From positions 1 to 64,000 of the forward strand of contig NZ_JAPDKN010000002.1 of the NCBI RefSeq assembly GCF_026163565.1: a stretch of DNA of 64,000 nucleotides. Reading direction: 5' to 3'. Source of the DNA: Chryseobacterium sp. YIM B08800. GTDB taxonomy: Bacteria; Bacteroidota; Bacteroidia; Flavobacteriales; Weeksellaceae. Made by a program: the position numbers and the translations under genes. The notes under the pieces are model-generated. The model saw only the letters and a list, made by a program, of their open reading frames with translations, had not been told where the DNA came from and did not search any database. Position 1 is the first letter of the stretch; each line of letters opens with the position of its first letter. This document shows, in pieces, positions 45,722-53,180 of the stretch.

Positions 45722-46930
45722 ATGAAGAAAAAACATCACCATAAAAAGAAACCAAGTCTTTTCAAAAAATGGACAGGCAAACTACACTTGTGGTTTGGTC
45801 TGTCCATCGGTTTAATCATATTTATCGTTTCAATCACCGGAACTTTGTTTGTATTCAAAGACGAGGTTGAGAATTTTACCCGTAAAGATGTTATCTATCA
45901 CAACGAGCAAAACATCGCTCAAAAGCAGATTCTGCCGATCCGTGTTTTAGAAAAAATGGTAGATGAGCAGGTGAAAGAAAAATACAAAATCCATTGGGTG
46001 AATGTTCCTATCGACAAAAAAATGTCTTACCAGTTCTGGTGGTATGAGCACAACACCGAAGCCTGGAATTATTTTGATGAATTTCCTATCTACAAATCTG
46101 CTTATGTAAACCCTTACACCGGAAAAGTTTTAAAGGTTTACGACGAAAAAATGGGCTTCTTTCAAATCGTAAAATCTATTCACTGGAGCTTTTTATTAAA
46201 ACAGGACTGGGGAAAATATGTTGTCGGAATTCCGGTAATTATCTTCGTCATCATGCTGATTTCAGGAATTATTTTGTGGTGGCCAAAAAATAAAGCGGCA
46301 AGAAAACAACGTTTTTCATTCAAATGGAAAAATATCAAAAGCTGGAAAAGAAAGAATTATGACCTTCATAATGTCTTAGGGTTTTATGCTTCTATTTTTG
46401 CTTTGATATTTTCAATTACAGGTTTGTTTTATGCTTTCTTTGTAGTTCAGGCAATGATTTATTTCATTTTCTCGGGTGGAAGTACGGTTTATCCAGACTT
46501 CTCACACATCACAACCAAAGCACCAATAGAACTTAGAAACGAAACTACTTTAGATAAAGTTATTTCTACCACTCAGGCAAAATATCCAGACTCTTACGGC
46601 TTTGCAATTGATTTAGGACATCCTCACATGGATGATCATGAGCATCCTAATTTCTCAGTTTTTGTAAAGCATCTTTCTTATTCTTACCACAAAAACAGCA
46701 GTTTGATTTTTGATGAAAATTCGGGTGAACTTTTGCACACGTACAATCATGAAGATAAAAACTTTGGTGAAAAAACGGTTGCTGCCAATTATGATATTCA
46801 CGTTGGATCTATTTTAGGATTGCCAACTAAGATTATTGCATTTATTGTCAGCTTAATTTGTGCATCACTTCCAGTAACCGGATTTTTAATATGGTGGGGA
46901 AGAAGAAAAAAGACTAAAAAAGCGGTCTGA
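45722..46930 (+). CDS. PepSY-associated TM protein (iron-regulated membrane reductase-like), copy 2
   Basis: 402 residues from the ATG at 45722, matching the start of copy 1 (MKKKHHHKKKPS). It is a clear paralogue of the protein at 42358: same IHWSFLLKQDWGKYVVGIPV, SGIILWWPKNK, YDLHNVLGFYAS and LPVTGFLIWWGRRKK blocks. The periplasmic loop differs and contains a His-rich stretch GHPHMDDHEHPNF that could bind metal. The alternation receptor-PepSY-receptor-PepSY suggests each receptor has a dedicated inner-membrane partner. Confidence 0.88.
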   Translation: MKKKHHHKKKPSLFKKWTGKLHLWFGLSIGLIIFIVSITGTLFVFKDEVENFTRKDVIYHNEQNIAQKQILPIRVLEKMVDEQVKEKYKIHWVNVPIDKKMSYQFWWYEHNTEAWNYFDEFPIYKSAYVNPYTGKVLKVYDEKMGFFQIVKSIHWSFLLKQDWGKYVVGIPVIIFVIMLISGIILWWPKNKAARKQRFSFKWKNIKSWKRKNYDLHNVLGFYASIFALIFSITGLFYAFFVVQAMIYFIFSGGSTVYPDFSHITTKAPIELRNETTLDKVISTTQAKYPDSYGFAIDLGHPHMDDHEHPNFSVFVKHLSYSYHKNSSLIFDENSGELLHTYNHEDKNFGEKTVAANYDIHVGSILGLPTKIIAFIVSLICASLPVTGFLIWWGRRKKTKKAV

Positions 46931-47011
46931 GTTTTCAAATAAATCGGGTTTAATAACTATTAATACAATCTTTTTTATAAATTTATTGCCTCGAAATTAT
47001 ACAATAAGAAA

Positions 47012-47977
47012 ATGTCAGTAGTAGATTTGTCAAAACAGGTTGCATTAGGTATCGATATCGGTGGAACCAATACGAAGTTTGGTCTTGTTAACCACAGAGG
47101 TCAGATTTTAACCAAAGGTTCTATACCAACCGATCAATACAGCACGCCTGAAGAATTTGTTGATGCTCTTCACGAGCAGATTCAGCCATTGATTGATGAG
47201 CATTGTGAAGGCGGAATTGAAGGTATCGGTGTAGGAGCTCCCAACGCAAACTATTACAGAGGAACAATAGAACTCGCTCCCAATCTTCCTTGGAGGGGGA
47301 TCATCAATTTTGCAGATTTAATGAAGGCTAAATTCAATAGCCCTTGCAAAATGACCAATGATGCTAATGCGGCAGCTTTAGGTGAAATGATGTACGGTGC
47401 AGCAAGAGGCATGAAAGATTTTATCATGATTACTTTAGGAACCGGTGTAGGAAGCGGGATTGTTTCTGGCGGACATTTAATTTACGGTCACGACGGTTTT
47501 GCCGGAGAATTGGGTCACACTATCGTAAAACCAGGCGGTAGAAAACATTGGAGTACAGGTTCTGAAGGAAGCTTAGAAGCTTATGCTTCAGCAACAGGAA
47601 TTGCCATCACTGCAAAAAAAATGAGAGCAGAGTTCCCGGATTCAATGTTAAATCAATTTCCTGAAGAAGCGATCAATTCTAAAACGGTACACGAATGTGC
47701 CTTAAAAGAAGATCCTGTAGCGATAGAAGTTTTCAGATATACAGGGCAGAAATTGGGTGAAGCTTTGGCAAATTTTGTAATGTTTTCTTCACCGGAAGCT
47801 ATTTTATTATTCGGAGGAGTAATTAAAGCCGGAGATTTCATTTTAAAACCTGCAAAACTTCACATGGAAAGAAACCTTCTTCCTATTTTCAGAAATAAAG
47901 TAAGATTGGTTTTCAGCGAACTGGATGAGGCGGATGCTGCTATTCTTGGCGCAAGTGCTTTGGTTTGGGAAAAATAA
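47012..47977 (+). CDS. ROK family sugar kinase (glucokinase-like)
   Basis: 321 residues. The phosphate loop LGIDIGGTNTKFGLV is at residues 12-26, then VGAPNANYYRGTIELAPNLPW, MTNDANAAALGE with the catalytic Asp, ITLGTGVGSGIV and GELGHTIV. The usual ROK zinc site CxCGxxGCLE is replaced here by HWSTGSEGSLE, so no zinc cysteines remain. It most likely phosphorylates glucose with ATP; N-acetylated sugars are an alternative. It is monocistronic with a terminator. Confidence 0.88.
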   Translation: MSVVDLSKQVALGIDIGGTNTKFGLVNHRGQILTKGSIPTDQYSTPEEFVDALHEQIQPLIDEHCEGGIEGIGVGAPNANYYRGTIELAPNLPWRGIINFADLMKAKFNSPCKMTNDANAAALGEMMYGAARGMKDFIMITLGTGVGSGIVSGGHLIYGHDGFAGELGHTIVKPGGRKHWSTGSEGSLEAYASATGIAITAKKMRAEFPDSMLNQFPEEAINSKTVHECALKEDPVAIEVFRYTGQKLGEALANFVMFSSPEAILLFGGVIKAGDFILKPAKLHMERNLLPIFRNKVRLVFSELDEADAAILGASALVWEK

Positions 47978-48000
47978 TCTGAATTAAATTTAAAATATTG

Positions 48001-48025
48001 AGCATCCTTTTGGGGTGCTTTTTTT
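48001..48025 (+). terminator. Terminator after the ROK kinase gene
   Basis: AGCATCC-ttttg-GGGTGCT followed by seven T. Confidence 0.85.
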
Positions 48026-48033
48026 GTTTTGGT

Positions 48034-48155
48034 TCCCACAGATTGCACTGATTTTCACAGATTTTTTTTTAATTATTCTGAAAATTTTTTTTAGCTACGA
48101 ATGCACGAATGTTTTTTTATATCTAATTAAAATATTCGTGCATTCGTGGCAAGTA
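48034..48155. repeat. Intergenic repeat pair between ROK kinase and msrA
   Basis: Two pieces. First, CACAGATT occurs twice around GCACTGATTTT (48037-48063). Second, the inverted repeat GCTACGAATGCACGAAT (48094-48110) / ATTCGTGCATTCGTGGC (48134-48150) has 17-base arms with one mismatch. Both sequences look like short repeats that recur between genes in Flavobacteriia. The rest of the 357-bp gap to msrA shows nothing supportable. Confidence 0.55.
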
Positions 48156-48334
48156 AATTTAGTAGTTTTTCTTGGCTTAAACCTTCTGATGATTTGTGAA
48201 ATCTATTGTTATCATTTATTCTTAAAAGCTAAAATTTTATTTAAATGAGAAACTTTTTCATAATTTTGATTTCGTTTTTCAGGCTTATAAAAGTTTTAAA
48301 AAGAGAATATTTAAATAAAACAATCAATTTAAAA

Positions 48335-48895
48335 ATGGATAAAAATAATTTTCAGCAGATCACTTTTGGTGGCGGATGTTTTTGGTGTGTAGAAAGCTGT
48401 TTTAATATATTGAAAGGAGTAGAATCTGCTATTTCAGGTTATTCTGGTGGTCATAAAGATAATCCGACCTACGAGGAAGTTTGCACAGGAGAAACCGGTC
48501 ATGCTGAAGTGGTTCAGATTACGTATGATCCTGCAATTATTTCTTATGAACAATTGATGGATGTATTTTTCTTCCTTCACGATCCTACTCAATTAAACAG
48601 ACAGGGTAATGACATCGGAACTCAGTATCGTTCTGTCATTTATTATAAAGACGATGCTGAAAAAGCAAAAGCTGAAGAAGCCATCAAAACTTCACAAGAA
48701 TCAGGAAGATGGTCTGGAACTTATGTAACAGAATTAACACCTTTTGAAAAATTCTGGCCCGCAGAACAATACCATCAAGGATATTATAACGAAAACCCGA
48801 CACAGCCGTATTGCAGTGCAGTGGTAGGACCAAAAATTCAGAAATTTAAAAAACATTTTGGAGAATTGGGAATGCTGGAAACAGATTCACAGTAA
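48335..48895 (+). CDS. msrA: Peptide methionine sulfoxide reductase A
   Basis: 186 residues from the ATG at 48335. The catalytic Cys15 is in GGGCFWC, preceded by QQITF as expected. YSGGHKDNPTYEEVCTGETGHAEVV and FFFLHDPTQLNRQGNDIGTQYRS are conserved MsrA blocks, and AEQYHQGYY lies near the end. The enzyme reduces Met-S-sulfoxide in proteins. A longer frame to 48245 adds 30 mostly hydrophobic residues; I consider the shorter start normal, but a signal-anchor form cannot be excluded. No MsrB domain is fused. Confidence 0.93.
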   Translation: MDKNNFQQITFGGGCFWCVESCFNILKGVESAISGYSGGHKDNPTYEEVCTGETGHAEVVQITYDPAIISYEQLMDVFFFLHDPTQLNRQGNDIGTQYRSVIYYKDDAEKAKAEEAIKTSQESGRWSGTYVTELTPFEKFWPAEQYHQGYYNENPTQPYCSAVVGPKIQKFKKHFGELGMLETDSQ

Positions 48896-48900
48896 AAATA

Positions 48901-48927
48901 GAAGCGGAGATTTTTCTTCGCTTTTTT
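48901..48927 (+). terminator. Terminator after msrA
   Basis: AAGCGgAGA-ttt-TCTtCGCTT followed by a T run, touching the stop of the convergent downstream gene. Confidence 0.8.
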
Positions 48928-49757
48928 TATTGCCCTTCTTCCTGAATTCCGCCGTATTTATCGATGATATACTCAGTCGCTTTTCTTAATTCTCTACCAT
49001 TATTCGGGTCAACTCCATCATCTGTAAAAAAATCTACTTCTCCATTATATTTAGAATACCAAACCTTCCCAAAAGCATTATCTACCGTTAAAGTATCTTT
49101 CCGTTCAATTCTTTTAAAATATTCCATTTTTTCATAATCAAAAGGAATTCTATGATTGTAAACCGGATTTTTATCCTGACAATCTATCGGTTTATATTCA
49201 CTTTTATCCCAATACATACAATTTGATCCCGATTGTAAAATTCCTGCAAAACCCTTTCCCGGAGTTTGGGTATTCGGTTTCTTCGAAAAAGCAATACTTC
49301 CTGTAGTCAGACATATTAAAAATGCAATTTCTATAATTCCCATTCCATTTTTCTTCATGAATTCGGGCATCTTGAAATTTTGCTCGTTCGTTATATTGAT
49401 AATAATGTTGGATAATTTCTCAGTGAGAGATTCTTCATCATTATCAACACTTATTTTAACTGTTGTTTTATTGGTTTCATCATCTTTCTTAATAAAAGTC
49501 CTAGAGAAATCTGCAAAATCCTTACAGTCTAAATATTGACTTAGTTTATCAAGCTTTTCAGGTTCAATATCTCTTTCATAATGTCCCAATACATAATCTT
49601 CGTAATATCTTACAAAAGTTCTCTCTGAAATTGTAAAATTTAAATGTTCCTCGAAATACACCCATAAAAAAGATGCTAATCCGTTTTTTGAAGTCTTTCC
49701 TGAATCTTCCTTGGCTTTTTTAAATACCTCATTGATTAATAATTTTCTTTTGGACAT
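48927..49757 (-). CDS. Unknown protein with HTH-like N-terminus and one membrane helix
   Basis: 276 residues. The first 100 are soluble and helical (LINEVFKKAKEDSGKTSKNG, LNFTISERTFVRYYEDYV) in the style of a DNA-binding or regulatory domain. A single membrane helix follows at about 143-162 (GMGIIEIAFLICLTTGSIAF), and the C-terminal 110 residues would be periplasmic, with SNCMYWDKSEYKPIDC carrying two Cys. The topology suggests a one-component membrane regulator, but no family is recognised. It is divergent from the structured-RNA/peptide/two-component block. Confidence 0.7.
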   Translation of the reverse strand: MSKRKLLINEVFKKAKEDSGKTSKNGLASFLWVYFEEHLNFTISERTFVRYYEDYVLGHYERDIEPEKLDKLSQYLDCKDFADFSRTFIKKDDETNKTTVKISVDNDEESLTEKLSNIIINITNEQNFKMPEFMKKNGMGIIEIAFLICLTTGSIAFSKKPNTQTPGKGFAGILQSGSNCMYWDKSEYKPIDCQDKNPVYNHRIPFDYEKMEYFKRIERKDTLTVDNAFGKVWYSKYNGEVDFFTDDGVDPNNGRELRKATEYIIDKYGGIQEEGQ

Positions 49758-49836
49758 AATTAGTTTTTAAAGGCATTACAAATTAAATGATTTTCAACCA
49801 CATAACATTATGGTTTCCCGTAATATAAACATGTAC

Positions 49837-49859
49837 GATGGATGTCCATCGATGTCCAT
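49837..49859. promoter_or_regulatory. Possible operator: dyad plus direct repeat
   Basis: GATGGA-tg-TCCATC is a 6-bp dyad. Overlapping it, GATGTCCAT is repeated exactly ten bases apart (49841-49849 and 49851-49859). It sits between two divergent transcription units, a typical regulator position. No known motif is matched. Confidence 0.45.
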
Positions 49860-49960
49860 ACTTTGTCTAACACTTGCCTTCTTTTCTATCCCATCTTTGC
49901 CTCAGAAATCAGTGACAAACTAACAATTACAAAAATCTGATTTCTAAAATCACCTGATAA

Positions 49961-50084
49961 AACGGAAGAAAACTCCGGGTTGGGAAGCAGATGTTTCTCT
50001 TCCGTTTTTGAAGGTTTACTTCCCAAAAATTTAGAAGCGCTTCGAAATTTAACGTGTACAGCTCGAGATCAAAGTATCTGCGAG
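49961..50084 (+). ncRNA. Structured untranslated region (candidate RNA element)
   Basis: Dense inverted repeats within 125 nt. AACGGAAGA (49961-49969) pairs with TCTTCCGTT (49998-50006). TTGGGAAG (49980-49987), inside that loop, can pair with CTTCCCAA (50019-50026) outside it, making a pseudoknot or a switch. AAATTT-a-GAAGCGCTTC-g-AAATTT is at 50027-50050. CTCGAGAT-caaagt-ATCTgCGAG is at 50062-50084. The stretch ends 40 bases before a small ORF. It could be a leader/riboswitch or an independent small RNA. No known Rfam family is recognised. Confidence 0.45.
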
Positions 50085-50123
50085 AGGAAGAAAAACAATT
50101 TCAACTTCAAAAATTTAAAGGAA

Positions 50124-50330
50124 ATGATCCAATTAATATTAATGCTATTAGGTTTAGCATTCGGAAATAATAATGCAAATACAACAAACTGCAATAACAA
50201 CGGAAGTACAGTAACTATTCAAAACGGTACAGGAACGGGATTTGATCCGGGAACAGGAACGGGTGAAGATGGAGATGGAGGAACAGGTGGAAATACAGGA
50301 CAATTACCTCCACCTTTTACAAAACCATAA
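50124..50330 (+). CDS. Small Gly/Asn/Thr-rich protein of unknown function
   Basis: 68 residues from the ATG at 50124, which has an AAAGG a few bases upstream. A longer frame starts at 49980 but would be translated through the structured region and is unlikely. A short hydrophobic start (MIQLILMLLGLAFG) precedes NNNANTTNCNNNGSTVTI and a Gly/Thr/Asp-rich tail (GTGTGFDPGTGTGEDGDGG) ending QLPPPFTKP. The hydrophobic start could be a signal or an anchor. It has its own terminator. No family is recognised. Confidence 0.6.
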   Translation: MIQLILMLLGLAFGNNNANTTNCNNNGSTVTIQNGTGTGFDPGTGTGEDGDGGTGGNTGQLPPPFTKP

Positions 50331-50335
50331 GTTAT

Positions 50336-50370
50336 AAAAAGGGCAGATTTTAGTAATCTGTCCTTTTTTT
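50336..50370 (+). terminator. Terminator between the small protein and the TPR kinase
   Basis: AAAAAGGGCAGATT-ttagt-AATCTGTCCTTTTTTT. It isolates the small-protein transcript from the kinase gene. Confidence 0.88.
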
Positions 50371-50394
50371 CTTATTTTGCGGGAAACTATTAAC

Positions 50395-52059
50395 ATGAAA
50401 AATTTTTTAATCTTTATTTTATTAATTTCCCTATTTCATCACTGTAAAAAATACAGTACAGAAGATCCTGCTATTACATCAAATCCGAGTTTTGAAAAAG
50501 CAAAAAAACTCAAAAATATAAATATAGATTCGGCATTTTACTATTTTAATATCGCTAAAAATGATTTCCTTAATAAAAATGATTCCATAGGAGCTGCAAG
50601 ATCTTTGGTAAATATGGCAATTATACAATCTGATACAGGTGATTTTTATGGTAGTATTGAAACTTCTTTAGAAGCCGATAAATACTTAAAAATCTCTCCA
50701 AAAAATGATTTTGTAAATAACCTTTATTCATCAAATTATAATAACCTAGCAATCTCTTCAAAGTCATTAAAAAATTATAATGATGCTGAAAAGTATTATC
50801 AAAAAGCGTTAGAAACAACTGATAAAGAAGAATACAAATCAGTTATTAATAATAATATAAGTGATGCTTTGATTCTTCAAAACAAAACTGAATCAGCAAT
50901 AAAACTGCTGCAAAGACTTTTAAAAACAAAAGACAGTATCAACTATGCCCGAGTTTTGAATAATTTAGCAAAAGCTAAATTTTTAAGAAATACAAACTAT
51001 AATGCAATTCCGGAATTAGAAGAAGCCTTGCGCATTAGAAAAGTCCAAAAAGATTCTTTAGGTCTAAATTCCAGCTTTGCAACCCTCGCCGACTTTTTTA
51101 AAAATAAAGATAAAACGCAGTCATTATTTTACGCAAAAAAAATGCTAGACAGGGCAGAAAAAAATGAAAGTCCCGATGATCAGCTTGAAGCATTACAAAA
51201 AATTATCAATTTAGATGAAAAGAACTATTCTAAATATTTTAATAGATTTCAAAAACTAAATGACAGCTTACAAACTGCAAGAAATAAAGCTAAAAATCAA
51301 TTTGCAATTGTAAGGTATGATGTAGAACAGAAAAATGCTCAAAATCAAATTTTAAAAACTAAAACCTTTCAGCAAAATATCGGAATAGCTTTTTTAATAT
51401 TAGCATTAGTAGTAGGTTTCTTCTGGAATGAAAAGAGAAAGAAAAATATTCGACGTGAAAAAGAACAGGAAAAACAACTTGAAGTAAAAAATACTGAACT
51501 TAAATACTCCAAAAAAGTACATGATGTTGTTGCAAACGGACTTTATCACCTGATGATTGAGATCGAAAACAATCCTGACATCAACAGAATTAAAATCTTA
51601 AACGACATGGAAAAAATGTACGAAGAATCACGAGATATTTCACATGACAGAATGTCTGAGGTTGATTTCCATGAACGATTCGGCAAGATGATTAATTCTT
51701 ATCAAACTGATGACCAAAAAGTTATCCCTATAAAATATGTAGAAAAAATCTGGGAAAAGATTCCTCAAAATACACAGTCTGAATTATTCTATGCTATAAG
51801 GGAAATTTTGGTGAACATGAAAAAGCATAGTGATGCAACATTCGTTGCTTTAAAATTTGAAAAAGATGACAATACACTTCGTATCACTTATACAGACAAT
51901 GGAAAAGGAATTAAAAATTTAGATACTCAAAGAGGTGCAGGAATAAGGAATACGGAAAACCGTATTGATACAATCGGAGGAGATATTATTTTTGAAGAAA
52001 ATCCTAACGGAGGTTTAATTATTAAAATAACCATTCCAATACATTCAAAATATGTTTAA
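50395..52059 (+). CDS. TPR-containing sensor histidine kinase
   Basis: 554 residues from the ATG at 50395. The start is lipoprotein-like (NFLIFILLISLFHHCKK, Cys17). Periplasmic TPR repeats follow (AFYYFNIAKNDF, NNLAISSKSLKNYNDAEKYYQKALE), then a membrane helix at about 325-345 (NIGIAFLILALVVGFFW) and a coiled linker. The phosphoacceptor is in KKVHDVVANGLYHLM (His376), a HisKA_3/NarX-like motif. The HATPase shows REILVNMKKHSDA (N box) and TDNGKGI. Its end overlaps the response-regulator gene by 8 bp. The signal is unknown. Confidence 0.88.
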   Translation: MKNFLIFILLISLFHHCKKYSTEDPAITSNPSFEKAKKLKNINIDSAFYYFNIAKNDFLNKNDSIGAARSLVNMAIIQSDTGDFYGSIETSLEADKYLKISPKNDFVNNLYSSNYNNLAISSKSLKNYNDAEKYYQKALETTDKEEYKSVINNNISDALILQNKTESAIKLLQRLLKTKDSINYARVLNNLAKAKFLRNTNYNAIPELEEALRIRKVQKDSLGLNSSFATLADFFKNKDKTQSLFYAKKMLDRAEKNESPDDQLEALQKIINLDEKNYSKYFNRFQKLNDSLQTARNKAKNQFAIVRYDVEQKNAQNQILKTKTFQQNIGIAFLILALVVGFFWNEKRKKNIRREKEQEKQLEVKNTELKYSKKVHDVVANGLYHLMIEIENNPDINRIKILNDMEKMYEESRDISHDRMSEVDFHERFGKMINSYQTDDQKVIPIKYVEKIWEKIPQNTQSELFYAIREILVNMKKHSDATFVALKFEKDDNTLRITYTDNGKGIKNLDTQRGAGIRNTENRIDTIGGDIIFEENPNGGLIIKITIPIHSKYV

Positions 52060-52714
52060 AAAAATCCTAATTGCCGAAGATCACGAAGTAAGAAATCTGG
52101 GTGTTGTAAATGCGCTTACAGAATTACAGATACATCATTTTGATTTTGTAAGTTACTGTGACGAAGCTTTAAATAAAATAAAAACCGCAGATGTAGAAAA
52201 TAAACCTTATGATTTACTCATTACAGATCTTTCATTTGACAAGGATCATTTTCAACAAAATCTAAAGTCGGGACAAGAATTGATCCGTGAAGTGAGAAAC
52301 ATTCATCCCCAAATTAAGATAATCGCCTTTTCAATAGAAAATAAACCGAAAATCATAGATGATCTTTTCAAAATTTACTCTATTGATGGTTTTGTAAGCA
52401 AAGGAAGAAACGATGGAAAAGAACTTAGGAATACTATTAAAAAAGTTTTTAAAGGCGAAACAGTTATTCCACAGGAAATACTGAATTCCATCAGAAATAC
52501 CCCACTTACAATTACAGAGAATGACGAATTGCTTTTAAATTTACTTGCAAAAGGCTTTACTCAAAGTGAAATTGAAGATCATTTTAAACAAAATAATATT
52601 ACTCCCAACAGTAAAAGTTCTATCGAAAAAAGATTAAACGAACTTCGGGAAATTTTTAATGCAAAAAATAATATCAAATTAATTGTTATTTGTAAAGATC
52701 TCGGAATTATATAA
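52052..52714 (+). CDS. NarL/LuxR-like response regulator
   Basis: 220 residues. The receiver domain has ILIAEDHEVR at the start and the phosphorylation site Asp59 in LLITDLSFD. The C-terminal part (NDELLLNLLAKGFTQSEIEDHF, SSIEKRLNELREIF) is a LuxR-like helix-turn-helix in which the middle differs from standard LuxR motifs. It is co-translated with the TPR kinase through an 8-bp overlap. Targets could include the divergent gene pair upstream, but no site is proven. Confidence 0.88.
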   Translation: MFKKILIAEDHEVRNLGVVNALTELQIHHFDFVSYCDEALNKIKTADVENKPYDLLITDLSFDKDHFQQNLKSGQELIREVRNIHPQIKIIAFSIENKPKIIDDLFKIYSIDGFVSKGRNDGKELRNTIKKVFKGETVIPQEILNSIRNTPLTITENDELLLNLLAKGFTQSEIEDHFKQNNITPNSKSSIEKRLNELREIFNAKNNIKLIVICKDLGII

Positions 52715-52738
52715 ATTTTATAAGCCATTAATGACCTC

Positions 52739-52768
52739 AACCTTTCAATTTTTTTTGAAAGGTTTTTT
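52739..52768 (+). terminator. Terminator after the response regulator
   Basis: AACCTTTCAA-ttttt-TTTGAAAGGTT followed by TTTT. Confidence 0.85.
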
Positions 52769-52808
52769 CTTTTACGGTTTTCCGTAAGGATTGGTTTTGA
52801 AAGGTTTA

Positions 52809-52816
52809 TACTTTTG
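52809..52816 (+). promoter_or_regulatory. -7 box before the yegP-like gene
   Basis: TACTTTTG fits TAnnTTTG and lies 21 bp before the start codon. The nearest TTG (52791) is only 15 bases upstream. Confidence 0.45.
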
Positions 52817-52837
52817 GAGTATTAAACAAAATCAATC

Positions 52838-53170
52838 ATGGGAAAATTTACGATCAGCAAAAGAAAAAATGATGAATATCAATTTAATCTAAAAGCCGGA
52901 AACGGAGAAATTATTTTAACGAGCGAAGGTTACACTACAAAAGCAAATTGCCATAAAGGAATTGAATCTGTAAGAATCAATTCACAGGATGATGCAAGAT
53001 ATGACAGAAGAGTTGCTGTAAACGAAAAAGATTATTTCGTATTGAAAGCAAGAAACGGTGAAATCATTGGAAAAAGTCAGTATTACAGTTCAAAATCGAG
53101 CATGAAAATCGGAATTGCTTCTGTAAAAACCAATGCTCCAGTTGCCGAAATCGTTGATGAAACTCTTTAA
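52838..53170 (+). CDS. DUF1508 (YegP-like) protein
   Basis: 110 residues made of two DUF1508 units: KNDEYQFNLKAGNGEIILTSEGYTTKANCHKGIESV (about 10-46) and NEKDYFVLKARNGEIIGKSQYYSSKSSMKIGIASV (about 60-95). The repeat matches the tandem form of E. coli YegP. The function is unknown. The stop lies 10 bp before the nuclease-like gene, so the two are probably co-transcribed. Confidence 0.9.
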   Translation: MGKFTISKRKNDEYQFNLKAGNGEIILTSEGYTTKANCHKGIESVRINSQDDARYDRRVAVNEKDYFVLKARNGEIIGKSQYYSSKSSMKIGIASVKTNAPVAEIVDETL

Positions 53171-53180
53171 AAATAGTATT

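Noticed and set aside
48015..48248. 77-residue plus-strand frame between the ROK kinase and msrA
   Set aside because: It lies on the kinase terminator and the intergenic inverted repeat; hydrophobic composition reflects the AT-rich repeats.
49906..50095. 6S RNA gene
   Set aside because: Length would fit, but no closing stem or large central bubble typical of 6S RNA could be drawn.
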